Origin: Streptomyces sp. NBC_01304
GTDB lineage: Bacteria; Actinomycetota; Actinomycetes; Streptomycetales; Streptomycetaceae
DNA: 64,000 nt
Direction: 5' to 3'
Assembly: GCF_035975855.1 (NCBI RefSeq)
Contig: NZ_CP109055.1
Span: forward strand, 1,178,001 to 1,242,000
Shown here: piece by piece, positions 7,780 through 15,993 of the stretch
Layout of the letters: each line of letters starts with the position of its first letter
Position numbering within the stretch: position 1 is the first letter of the stretch
Translations under genes and position numbers: made by a program
Notes under the pieces: generated by a model
Database searches by the model: none
The model's input: the letters and a program-made list of their open reading frames with translations, nothing else
Told to the model about the DNA's origin: nothing

Positions 7780-8901
7780 ATGCTGGACAGCACCGCCGAA
7801 CCCTTCACCTCCGGGCCCCTCCCCGCCGACCTCGCGCCGGAGGAGTTCATCCACGCCGCGATGCAGTGGCACTTCTCGCCGGAGACCGGCTCCCCGTACT
7901 GGGTGAAACGCGCCACGGGGCTGGACTTCGATCCGCTCACCGACATTCGCACCTGGGACGACCTGGCGCGCTTTCCCGACGTCAGCGAGGAATGGCGGGA
8001 CATATCCGTGGACGACCTCGTGCCGGCCGGACTCGGCCGCGCCCCATGGGACTTCCAGGTGTTCGACAGCGGCGGGACCACCGGCCGCCCCAAGCGCATC
8101 GTCGAATCGAAGTCACGCCTGGCCGGTGTGCGCTGGGTGAGCGGCGTCCTCGCCGAGCACGGCATCCCCGGCGAGGGCGACGGCCACTGGCTGCACCTGG
8201 GCCCCACCGGACCGCACATCGTCGGCCGTTCCGTCGGGCTGCTCGCCCGGATGCGCAGGACGTTCTGCCACTTCATCGACTTCGACCCGCGCTGGGTCAA
8301 GGCCGCCGTCAAGGAGTCCCGCACCGACGAGGCGGCCCGCTATGTGCGGCACATCCTGGCCCAGGCCCGGGACGTCCTGTCCACGCAGCCCGTCTCGGTG
8401 CTCTTCGCCACCCCGCCGGTGCTCGAGGCCCTGGCCGCCGACGAGGCGCTCCTGGACCTGGTCCGGCGCAAGGTCCGCGGCATCATCTGGGCGGGCACCA
8501 GCGCGAGCCCCGAGACGCTCCGCACCCTCGACGAGGAGATCTTCCCGCAGGCCGCCGTCGTCGGCCTGTACGGCAACACCATGATGGGCATCGCCCCTCA
8601 ACGCCCCAGGACCGGGCGACCGGACGAACCGCCCTGCGTGTTCGTGCCGTTCCATCCCTTCAGCCAGGTCCAGGTCGTCGGCCCGCCCGACTCCGACGCC
8701 GCCGGCACACCGGTGGCGTACGGCGAGCGCGGACAGGTCCGGATCAGTCTGCTCTCCCGTGACCTGCTGCTGCCCTGGACCCTGGAGCGCGACAGCGTGG
8801 TGCGCGTGGCGCCGACGGCGGCGTACCCGCAGGACGGTCTTGCCGACATCCGGCCCCTCGACACAGACGGCGCCCCGGCCACGGTCGAAGGGGTGTACTG
8901 A
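7780..8901 (+). CDS. Short ANL-superfamily adenylate-forming enzyme (373 aa)
   Basis: This is a phenylacetate-CoA-ligase-like or acyl-AMP-forming enzyme that would activate a carboxylic acid with ATP. The phosphate-binding loop SGGTTGRPK is at residues 97-105, and the adenine-side motif region GIIWAGTSASPET and VGLYGNTMMG follows. At 373 residues it is shorter than typical CoA ligases (about 430-550), and the C-terminal mobile domain looks reduced, so it may make an acyl-AMP for a partner rather than a CoA thioester. The ATG at 7780 has a GAGGAGAG ribosome site. It lies between DAHP synthase and isochorismate synthase, so an isochorismate-derived or aromatic acid is a reasonable substrate guess. 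Confidence 0.8.
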   Translation: MLDSTAEPFTSGPLPADLAPEEFIHAAMQWHFSPETGSPYWVKRATGLDFDPLTDIRTWDDLARFPDVSEEWRDISVDDLVPAGLGRAPWDFQVFDSGGTTGRPKRIVESKSRLAGVRWVSGVLAEHGIPGEGDGHWLHLGPTGPHIVGRSVGLLARMRRTFCHFIDFDPRWVKAAVKESRTDEAARYVRHILAQARDVLSTQPVSVLFATPPVLEALAADEALLDLVRRKVRGIIWAGTSASPETLRTLDEEIFPQAAVVGLYGNTMMGIAPQRPRTGRPDEPPCVFVPFHPFSQVQVVGPPDSDAAGTPVAYGERGQVRISLLSRDLLLPWTLERDSVVRVAPTAAYPQDGLADIRPLDTDGAPATVEGVY

Positions 8902-8903
8902 GC

Positions 8904-10403
8904 ATGGCGCGCAGCCCCGTCCCTGTCCTGCCCCTGCGGGGGACCGTCAGTGCGCTCGACCGTGCCGACCACGCGAGTCTGCTCGCCACGTGCATCCGGG
9001 CCCGGGACACGGCCCGGCGGTCCCAGCGCCCCGTCCTGGCCAGTTGGGCCGGGCCGTCGGACATCGCGGATCCGGTGTCGGTGTGGAGTCGCGCCCGGCG
9101 CAGCACACCGCGCTCGTTCCTGTGGCAGTCGCCGTGGGACGGCGGCTCCATCGTGGCGATCGGTTCCGCCCGCGATCTGCGCGGCCGCGGTGCGAGCCGG
9201 GTGCGCACCGTCCGTGCGGCCTGGCGGGCACTCGCAGCGGACGCGGTCACCGGGGGCACCGCCGTGTCCCCGTTGCCGCCCGGAAAGGGGCCGCTCGCGC
9301 TCGGCGGCTTCGCCTTCCGTCCCGAACAGGGCTACGAGATGGGCCGGTTCCCCGACGCGCTGATGTGGGTGCCCGCGCTGCAGATCCGCGGCACCGTCCC
9401 CTCCCCCGCCGCCCAAGAGACTCGCCGAACGGCCGAACTGCGGCTCAACGCGGTCCTGTTGCACGACAGCGACCCTTGGCAGGTGGCGGGCGGCCTCCGC
9501 CACCTCGCCGACCTCTGCCTCACCCAGGACTCCACACCCGAGGCGGTCGCCCCCCGTCCGAAGGCCGAACTCACCTGCCACAGGGAGGAGTTGCCGTCCG
9601 CCGCCGACTGGAAGAATCTCGTACGCCAGGCCACCGGCCGGATCCGTGCAGGTGTCTTCGAGAAGGTCGTCCTGGCCCGCGAGCTCCGGGTCACCGCGTC
9701 CGCGCCCTTCGACGTACCGGCGGCGGTCGAGCGGCTGCGCGGCGCCAACCCAGGCACCACCGTCTTCGCCGTCGACCACGAGGAGTACACGTTCCTCGGC
9801 GCCACCCCGGAATATCTCGTACGCGTCGCCGGGCGTTCGGTGCACGCACTCGGCCTCGCGGGCACCGCGCCGCGCGGGGCCACACCCGACCAGGACTCGG
9901 CGCTGGAGCGCGACCTGGTCGCCAGCGCCAAGATCCGGCACGAGCACGACGTCGTCGTCCGCATGCTCCGCGAGGCACTGGGCGTCTCCTGCACCGAGGT
10001 CACCGCCGACACCGCTCCCCGCGTGACCAAGCTGGCCCACGTACAACACCTGTCGACGCGGGTGCGGGGCCGGATACGCGAGCAATCCCCGGCAGGCGTC
10101 CTGGACTTCGTCGAGGCGCTTCATCCGACGCCTGCCCTCGGTGGCCACCCGCGCAGGCAGGCGCTGCACTGGCTCGCCGGTCACGAAGGGCTCGACCGCA
10201 GCTGGTACGCGGGCGTGGTGGGCTGGGCCGACGGTGCCGGCCAGGGCCAGTTCGCGGTCGCCATCCGCTCGGCGCTGCTCGACGGGCCCACCGCCTCGCT
10301 GTACGCGGGCTGCGGTCTGGTCGGCGACTCCGACCCCGAGGCCGAGTACGCGGAGAGCTGCGCGAAGTTACGGCCCATGCTGTCCGCCCTGGGAATGGAG
10401 TGA
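8904..10403 (+). CDS. Isochorismate synthase-like chorismate-utilising enzyme (499 aa)
   Basis: It converts chorismate to isochorismate (MenF/DhbC type). The C-terminal catalytic domain shows the family signatures FEKVVLARE, FLGATPEYLVR, the LHPTPALGG motif, YAGVVGW and AGCGLVGDSDPEAEY, with the Glu residues that bind Mg. The N-terminal about 230 residues are the usual variable half. Starting two bases after the adenylase stop, it is clearly co-transcribed. Codon 489 is TTA (10368-10370), the rare codon read by the bldA tRNA, so translation should depend on developmental bldA expression. No isochorismatase or isochorismate-pyruvate lyase is visible in the window, so the fate of isochorismate is open. 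A direct salicylate synthase is less likely given DhbC-like motifs, but it cannot be excluded. Confidence 0.88.
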   Translation: MARSPVPVLPLRGTVSALDRADHASLLATCIRARDTARRSQRPVLASWAGPSDIADPVSVWSRARRSTPRSFLWQSPWDGGSIVAIGSARDLRGRGASRVRTVRAAWRALAADAVTGGTAVSPLPPGKGPLALGGFAFRPEQGYEMGRFPDALMWVPALQIRGTVPSPAAQETRRTAELRLNAVLLHDSDPWQVAGGLRHLADLCLTQDSTPEAVAPRPKAELTCHREELPSAADWKNLVRQATGRIRAGVFEKVVLARELRVTASAPFDVPAAVERLRGANPGTTVFAVDHEEYTFLGATPEYLVRVAGRSVHALGLAGTAPRGATPDQDSALERDLVASAKIRHEHDVVVRMLREALGVSCTEVTADTAPRVTKLAHVQHLSTRVRGRIREQSPAGVLDFVEALHPTPALGGHPRRQALHWLAGHEGLDRSWYAGVVGWADGAGQGQFAVAIRSALLDGPTASLYAGCGLVGDSDPEAEYAESCAKLRPMLSALGME

Positions 10404-10409
10404 ATCTCC

Positions 10410-11285
10410 TTGACCGACATGCCACTTACGACCCTGGACGACCTCCTCACCGAACGACTCGCGCTGCTCGACCGGCGCCTGACGGAGCTGGGCTCGGTCG
10501 TGGTCGCGTTCTCCGGCGGCGCGGACTCCGCGCTCCTGGTGGCGGCCGCCGTCCGCGCGCTCGGCCCCGGCCGGGTGATCGCCGCGACCGGCGACTCGGC
10601 AAGCCTCTCGCAGCGCGAACGCGGCGCCGTGCGGGACCTCGCCGGGGAGCTCGGCGCGGCCCACTCCTTCGTCGACACCCATGAGCTGGACACGGCCGGG
10701 TACCGGGACAACTCCCGGTCGCGCTGCTGGTTCTGCAAGGACGAACTGGTCAAGCGGCTCCAGGAGTTGGCCACGGAGGCGGGCTTCGCCCATGTCGCGA
10801 CGGGGACCAACGCGGACGACCTCAGCGACCCCTTCCGCCCCGGCATCCGGGCGGCCGCGCTGCACGGCGCCGTGACCCCGCTGGCCGACGCCGGCCTCAC
10901 CAAGGACCAGGTGCGCGCGGCAAGCCGGGCCTGGTCCCTGGTCACCTGGGACAAGCCTGCCGCGCCGTGTCTGTCCAGCCGGATCGCGTACGGCCTGACC
11001 ATCACGCGGGAACGCCTGCGCCGGGTGGACACCGCCGAGCACTCCCTGCGTACGATCCTGCGGCGCGCCGGCATCGACACGTACGACCTGCGGGTCCGCG
11101 ACCGGGGCGACAGCGCCCTGATCGAGGTCGACCCGGCGGCGGTGCCCGAGGTCGCGGCCTGCCAGGAGGGCCTGGACGCCGTGCTGCGGGCCGGGTTCGC
11201 CTCGGTCGCGGTCGACCCTCGCGGCTTCCGGTCCGGATCGCTCAACGAGACAGCCCACAACACCCCCACCACCAGGGGGCGTTGA
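10410..11285 (+). CDS. larE: LarE-type sulfur transferase (291 aa)
   Basis: LarE adenylates the carboxylates of pyridinium-3,5-biscarboxylic acid mononucleotide and converts them to thiocarboxylates in nickel-pincer nucleotide synthesis. The PP-loop SGGADS is at residues 35-40 and the family C-terminus GFRSGSLNE is intact. The cysteine in PCLSSRIAYG (Cys187) aligns with the sulfur-donating cysteine of Lactobacillus LarE. Cys106 and Cys109 (CWFC) are also present; as I recall, LarE proteins with three such cysteines carry a [4Fe-4S] cluster and work catalytically instead of sacrificing their own sulfur. I chose the TTG at 10410, nine bases after GGAG; the ATG at 10419 is too far from it. larB follows three bases after the stop. 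Confidence 0.92.
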   Translation: MTDMPLTTLDDLLTERLALLDRRLTELGSVVVAFSGGADSALLVAAAVRALGPGRVIAATGDSASLSQRERGAVRDLAGELGAAHSFVDTHELDTAGYRDNSRSRCWFCKDELVKRLQELATEAGFAHVATGTNADDLSDPFRPGIRAAALHGAVTPLADAGLTKDQVRAASRAWSLVTWDKPAAPCLSSRIAYGLTITRERLRRVDTAEHSLRTILRRAGIDTYDLRVRDRGDSALIEVDPAAVPEVAACQEGLDAVLRAGFASVAVDPRGFRSGSLNETAHNTPTTRGR

Positions 11286-11288
11286 GCG

Positions 11289-12107
11289 ATGGACCGCGAC
11301 GAAGTCCGGACGCTCCTGCGCCGGGTGGCCTCCGGCACCGAGACTGCGGAAGCGGCCCTGCACACCTTGGTGGCGGGCCCGCTGTCCCCCGGCCGTACCG
11401 GGGCGGCGGGAATCGACGATCTCGGCTTCGCCCGCCTGGACACGCATCGGGCGCTGCGCACGGGCGACCCCGAAGTGGTCTACGGCGCGGGCAAATCGGC
11501 CGCGCAGACCCTCGCACTCCTCGAAGCTCTGGTCCGGCAGCCGGGACGGCGCCCGGCTCTCGCGACCCGACTGACGGACGAGGCCATGGATGCCGCGTCC
11601 CGGGCAATCCCCGATGCCCGCGTCGACCGGCTCGCCCGCTGCGTGGCGGTGGGCGAGCCGGCCGCTCCCACCGGCCGGGTCCTGGTGGTGTCGGCCGGTA
11701 CCTCGGACGAACCGGTGGCGCGCGAAGCGGCCTTCGTGGCAAGGGAGTTCGGCTGCTCGACCGAGATCGTGCGCGACGTGGGGGTGGCCGGAATCCACCG
11801 GGTGCTCGCGGTCCGCGCGGAGCTGGACGACGCGGACTGCCTGATCGTCGTCGCCGGGATGGACGGGGCGCTGCCGAGCGTGGTGGCCGGGCTTGTCCGC
11901 ATTCCCGTCGTGGCGGTGCCGACCAGCGTCGGGTACGGCAGTGCCTTCGGCGGGCTCGGCGCGCTGCTCGCCATGCTCAACTCCTGCGGTCCGGGCGTGG
12001 TGGTGTGCAACATCGACAACGGGTTCGGGGCCGCAGTGGCGGCAGCACGGATCACGCGCGTCGCGGCACGCCGCGAGGCGGAGTCACCCGCTGCGGTGGG
12101 CCCATGA
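11289..12107 (+). CDS. larB: LarB, pyridinium-3,5-biscarboxylic acid mononucleotide synthase (272 aa)
   Basis: LarB carboxylates the pyridinium ring of nicotinic acid adenine dinucleotide and hydrolyses it to the biscarboxylated mononucleotide, the first step of pincer cofactor synthesis. The N-terminal family box (DTHRALRTGDPEVVYGAGKS) is followed by the PurE-like domain: VVSAGTSDEPVAREAA, VVAGMDGALPSVVAGL, PTSVGYGSAFGG and VCNIDNGFGA. The length is typical. The ATG at 11289 is three bases after the larE stop, and the last base pairs overlap larC (ATGA). The tight larE-larB-larC order argues for a functional cofactor route and not stray homologues. Confidence 0.94.
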   Translation: MDRDEVRTLLRRVASGTETAEAALHTLVAGPLSPGRTGAAGIDDLGFARLDTHRALRTGDPEVVYGAGKSAAQTLALLEALVRQPGRRPALATRLTDEAMDAASRAIPDARVDRLARCVAVGEPAAPTGRVLVVSAGTSDEPVAREAAFVAREFGCSTEIVRDVGVAGIHRVLAVRAELDDADCLIVVAGMDGALPSVVAGLVRIPVVAVPTSVGYGSAFGGLGALLAMLNSCGPGVVVCNIDNGFGAAVAAARITRVAARREAESPAAVGP

Positions 12108-13366
12108 GCCCGAGGGCAGGCATCGGTACAGGGTCGACGGCCGCCTGGTTCGACTGCTCGGCGGGGGCCTCCGGAGACATGCTCCTGGGCGCGCTGCTCG
12201 ATGCCGGCGCCTCGCTGGAGACGGTCCAGCGAGCGGTCGACGCCGCCGTACCCGACAGCATCCGGATCCGCGTGGGGAAGGTCCTGCGCTGCGGCATGTC
12301 CGCCACGAAGGCGTACGTCGACACCGCACCCGACCCCCCGCACCGGACCTGGAGTTCACTGCGCGACACGCTCGCACGGGCCGCGCTCCCCGACCCGGTG
12401 CGGGACCGGGCGTACGCCGTCTTCGCCTCCCTCGCCGAGGCCGAGGCCGCCGTGCACGGGACGGGCGTCGACGACGTCCACTTCCACGAGGTCGGCGCGC
12501 TCGACGCGATCGGGGACGTCGTGGGGGTGTGCGCTGCCTTCCACGAGCTCGGCATCGGCGACGCGACGGCCACACCGCTGGTGCTCGGCTCCGGCAGGAC
12601 GCGAACTGCCCACGGCGAGCTGCCCGTTCCGGCTCCTGCCGTCCTCAGGCTGCTCGCCGACCGCGGCGCACCGGCCCGCTCCGGTCGCTTCCCGTACGAG
12701 ATGTGTACGCCGACGGGCGCCGCCCTGATGCTGTCGCTGGCCTCCGCGTGGGGTGCGATGCCTCCGCTCCAGGTGCGCGATGTCGGGGTCGGGGCCGGCA
12801 CTCGTGAGCTGCCGGACGCCCCCAATGTGGTCCGGGTGGTCCTCGGAACCGCCGTGCACAGTGCGCCGCCGGAGCCGCTCAACCCGGCCGCGGAGGCGGC
12901 GGTGGTCGAGGCGAACGTCGACGATCTCGACCCGCGGATCTGGCCGCACGTCCTGGCCGGGCTGATGGCGCTCGGCGCGTCCGACGCCTGGCTCACTCCC
13001 GTACTGATGAAGAAGGGCCGCCCCGCCCACACCCTCTCCGTGCTGTGCACGCCGGGTGTCGTGGCGGCCGTACGGGAGCTGGTGGTGACCGAGACGTCGA
13101 CCATCGGCACCCGTGAATACCGGGTCGGCAAGCGGGAGTTGGCGCGCGAGACGGTCACGGCCTCGGTGGACGGCGCCCCTGTGCGGGTCAAGCTGGCCCG
13201 GCATCGCGGGCGGGTCGTCAACGTACAGCCCGAGTACGAGGACGTGGTGATCGCCGCGGCGCGTCTCGGGGTCCCGGTGAAGACGGCGCTGGCCCGGTCG
13301 ATCGCCGCGGCCGAAGGCCGTGCCCAGCCCACGCAGGACACGCAGGACGAGGAGTCAGGTCGATGA
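12104..13366 (+). CDS. larC: LarC, nickel insertase of pincer cofactor synthesis (420 aa)
   Basis: LarC (formerly DUF111) inserts nickel into the bisthiocarboxylated nucleotide using CTP, completing the NPN cofactor. Seen here are the N-terminal WFDCSAGASGDMLLGALLDAG, HFHEVGALDAIGDVVG, TPTGAAL and the C-terminal ANVDDLDPR and TPVLMKKGRP blocks. In some bacteria larC is split and rejoined by a programmed frameshift; here both halves are in one uninterrupted frame. It begins inside the larB stop (ATGA) and its own stop overlaps the start of the flavoprotein gene in the same way, so translation of all three is coupled. Confidence 0.94.
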   Translation: MSPRAGIGTGSTAAWFDCSAGASGDMLLGALLDAGASLETVQRAVDAAVPDSIRIRVGKVLRCGMSATKAYVDTAPDPPHRTWSSLRDTLARAALPDPVRDRAYAVFASLAEAEAAVHGTGVDDVHFHEVGALDAIGDVVGVCAAFHELGIGDATATPLVLGSGRTRTAHGELPVPAPAVLRLLADRGAPARSGRFPYEMCTPTGAALMLSLASAWGAMPPLQVRDVGVGAGTRELPDAPNVVRVVLGTAVHSAPPEPLNPAAEAAVVEANVDDLDPRIWPHVLAGLMALGASDAWLTPVLMKKGRPAHTLSVLCTPGVVAAVRELVVTETSTIGTREYRVGKRELARETVTASVDGAPVRVKLARHRGRVVNVQPEYEDVVIAAARLGVPVKTALARSIAAAEGRAQPTQDTQDEESGR

Positions 13367-14595
13367 AGCATGTGATCGTGGTCGGCGGCGGGCTCGCGGG
13401 CCTGCGCTCGGCCGAGGCGCTGCGGGCGCAGGGCTACGACGGCGAGCTGACGCTGGTCGGGGCCGAGCCGCACGCACCGTACGACCGGCCGCCGCTCTCC
13501 AAGGACGTCCTGGCGGGCGAGTGTGACGACACCACCCTGCCCGCGGACTGGCAACAGCTGGGCTGTGAGCGGCGGTTGGGGCTTCGGGCCGAGGGGCTGC
13601 GCCCGCACGACGAGAAGCCGGGCGGGGTCCTCGAAACGGATGCGGGGCCGCTGGACTTCGACGGACTGGTCGTCGCGACGGGTGCGACGCCCGTGCGGCT
13701 GCCGGGCGAGGGGTTCCAGCACGTCGTACGGACCGTGGACGACGCGCGGGGGCTGCGGATCCAACTCCGCGAGGGCGCCCGGGTGGTGATCGTCGGTGCG
13801 GGCTGGATCGGCGCCGAGGTGGCGACCGCGGCGGCCGCGAAGGGCTGCCGGGTCACCGTCCTCGAGGCCGCGGCCACCCCGCTCGCCGCGGCGCTCGGCC
13901 CGCAAGCGGGCGCGCTCACCGCCGGCTGGTACGCCGAGGCCGGGGTCGCGCTGCGCTGCGGGGTGCGGGTCGCCTCGGTGGAGCGGGGCGGAGTGGCCCT
14001 GGCCGACGGGGAGTTCGTGCCGGGCGACGCGGTCGTGTCCGGCGTCGGGGTGCGCCCGGAGGTCGGCTGGCTTGCGGGCTCCGGAATCGAGGTGGGGCGG
14101 GGCGTCGTGGTCGACAGTTCACTGCGGACCGGCCGCCCGGAGATCGTGGCGGTGGGCGACTGCGCCGCCTGGTGGTCGCGCCGCTACGGCCGCAGGCTCC
14201 TCGTCGAACACTGGGACTCGGCCCTCAACGCCCCAGCGGTGGCGGCTAGTTCACTGCTCGGCAAGGAAGCCTCGTACGACCCCGTGCCCTACTTCTGGTC
14301 GGAGCAGTTCGGCCGGATGGTGCAGTACGCGGGGCATCCCGCGGCCGCGGACCGGCTGCTCCTGCGCCGCCCGCCCGGGGATCGCGGCTGGAGCGCGCTC
14401 TGGCTCCGCGGCAATCGGCTGGAAGCCGTCCTGACCATCGACCGGCCCCGCGACATGGTGCAGGGGCGACGGCTCATCGCCGAAGCCACCGCGCTCGACA
14501 GCAACCTCATGGCCGACCCGAACGTGCCCCTGCGCGACGCGGCACGTCACCGGCCCCCGCGCGCCGCACGTACGAGCCGCGCCCCCGGAACCTGA
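13363..14595 (+). CDS. FAD-dependent ferredoxin-reductase-type oxidoreductase (410 aa)
   Basis: This enzyme moves electrons from NAD(P)H through FAD to a ferredoxin or to a small substrate. The FAD motif is IVVGGGLAGLRSAEAL, the second nucleotide-binding site is VVIVGAGWIGAEVATAA, and the FAD-closing VVAVGDCAAW box is present. A PYDRPPLSK block near residue 45 and the C-terminal reductase domain (YFWSEQFGRMVQYAG) match the putidaredoxin/rhodocoxin reductase group. No ferredoxin or cytochrome P450 lies beside it in the window, so its partner is unknown; reducing an iron-sulfur form of LarE or supplying another cluster enzyme is possible. The last 25 residues are Arg- and Pro-rich and probably disordered. 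Confidence 0.88.
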   Translation: MKHVIVVGGGLAGLRSAEALRAQGYDGELTLVGAEPHAPYDRPPLSKDVLAGECDDTTLPADWQQLGCERRLGLRAEGLRPHDEKPGGVLETDAGPLDFDGLVVATGATPVRLPGEGFQHVVRTVDDARGLRIQLREGARVVIVGAGWIGAEVATAAAAKGCRVTVLEAAATPLAAALGPQAGALTAGWYAEAGVALRCGVRVASVERGGVALADGEFVPGDAVVSGVGVRPEVGWLAGSGIEVGRGVVVDSSLRTGRPEIVAVGDCAAWWSRRYGRRLLVEHWDSALNAPAVAASSLLGKEASYDPVPYFWSEQFGRMVQYAGHPAAADRLLLRRPPGDRGWSALWLRGNRLEAVLTIDRPRDMVQGRRLIAEATALDSNLMADPNVPLRDAARHRPPRAARTSRAPGT

Positions 14596-14658
14596 TCCGC
14601 CTCGTTCCACGACCGGTACCCCACGCACCACGGGCACCGGCCTACCCACTGGAGACTC

Positions 14659-15912
14659 ATGTCCTTCCGCCGCCCGCGCTTCCCGGGTGAACGCGCCCTG
14701 GTGACCGGGATATCCATCGACGCGACCGGCTCGGGGATGTACGTCCCCTTCACGCTGGTCTTCTTCCTGCACGTCACCGGCCTGCCGCTGGGCGTGATCG
14801 GCGTCGTGCTCACCGTCACCGGCCTCGCCGCCATCGCCACCGTGCCGCTGGCCGGTACGGCGGTCGACCGGTTCGGCGCCAAGCGGGTGCAGCTGTTCCT
14901 GTACGTGCTGCGCGCGGTGAGCTTCGCCCTGTTCCCGCTGGCCGACCAATTGCCGACCTTCGCGGCCCTGGCGCTGCTCACCGCGATCGGGACCCGGGCC
15001 TTCCCCGCCGTGCTGCAGGCGCGGATCGCCGAACTCGTCGGCGAGGGCGACCGGGACCGGATGCAGGCGCTGCAGCGCAGCCTCGGCAATGCCGGGCTCG
15101 GCGCGGGCACCCTGCTCGCCTCGCTGCTCATCGCCGTCGGCGGGGACGCGGGCTATGTCATCGCGGCCCTGGCGAACGCGGGCAGCTTCCTGCTCGCGGC
15201 GCTGCTCGCCCTGCGCACGCCCGCGAGCCCGGTGGCGGCGGCCCACGGCCGGGCCGAGCGGCCGGGCTCCTACCGGCTGGTGGCGCGGGACCGGCCGTTC
15301 CTCGCGCTGATCCTCGCCAATGTCCTGGTGGCACTCGGCTATACGTCCCTGACCGTGCTGCTCCCGGTCTACTCCGACTGGCTGGAGCTGCCCGAAGGGC
15401 TCACCGGGGTCGCCTTCGTGGTCAACACCGCGCTCTGCGCCACCCTCGGCGTCCCCGTCGGCGCCCTCATCCGGCACCGCTTCACCACGCGCAGCCGTGC
15501 CGCGGCGGCCGGGGCGGGCCTGTTCGTCCTGTCCTTCCTCGGCATGACCGCGATCGGCGTGGTCCGTCCGCACCACGTGTCCGTGCTCCTGGGCTGTCTG
15601 CTCGCGGCCGTGATCGTGATGACCATGGGCGAGCTGGTGCACAGCCCCGCCGCGGCCGCGCTGACCCAGGCGGTGGCGCCGGCGGAGCTGCGCGGGCGGT
15701 ACATGGCCGCGTTCCAGCTCTCCTGGTCACTGGCGTACGCGCTGACGCCCGCGCTGTTCACCTTGCTGCTGAGCGTCGACGGCCGGCTGCCCTGGCTGGT
15801 CGTGACGGTGACGTCGCTGCTCGGCGGGGCGCTCCTGCTGCGGGTCGAACGCTCCCTCGCGCCGGAGGCCGTCCGGTTCCCGCCCAGGACGGCTTCGGCC
15901 CTGCCGACCTGA
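14659..15912 (+). CDS. MFS transporter (417 aa)
   Basis: This is a 12-helix major facilitator protein, probably an exporter of the cluster product or a self-protection pump. Hydrophobic helices alternate with short loops throughout. After the second helix the loop VDRFGAKRVQ resembles the family's basic loop motif, and a long central loop separates the two halves around residue 195. The ATG at 14659 is preceded by GGAG. It is in line with the flavoprotein gene upstream (63-bp gap) and the ATP-grasp gene downstream (81-bp gap). Its substrate cannot be read from the sequence. Confidence 0.88.
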   Translation: MSFRRPRFPGERALVTGISIDATGSGMYVPFTLVFFLHVTGLPLGVIGVVLTVTGLAAIATVPLAGTAVDRFGAKRVQLFLYVLRAVSFALFPLADQLPTFAALALLTAIGTRAFPAVLQARIAELVGEGDRDRMQALQRSLGNAGLGAGTLLASLLIAVGGDAGYVIAALANAGSFLLAALLALRTPASPVAAAHGRAERPGSYRLVARDRPFLALILANVLVALGYTSLTVLLPVYSDWLELPEGLTGVAFVVNTALCATLGVPVGALIRHRFTTRSRAAAAGAGLFVLSFLGMTAIGVVRPHHVSVLLGCLLAAVIVMTMGELVHSPAAAALTQAVAPAELRGRYMAAFQLSWSLAYALTPALFTLLLSVDGRLPWLVVTVTSLLGGALLLRVERSLAPEAVRFPPRTASALPT

Positions 15913-15993
15913 CACATCCGAAGTCCCTTCGGGCCAATCCGGCCCCGACCGGGCTTCCGAACACCTAACCGAGGAACACAGAGAGAGGTTGGA

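Noticed and set aside
8904..10403. Assignment as anthranilate or aminodeoxychorismate synthase component I.
   Set aside because: The catalytic domain motifs (LHPTPALGG, YAGVVGW) fit isochorismate synthases, and no glutamine amidotransferase partner lies nearby.
10410..11285. Reading the PP-loop protein as an NAD synthetase, GMP synthase or ExsB-type enzyme.
   Set aside because: The PCLSSR cysteine motif, the GFRSG ending and the adjacent larB and larC identify LarE.
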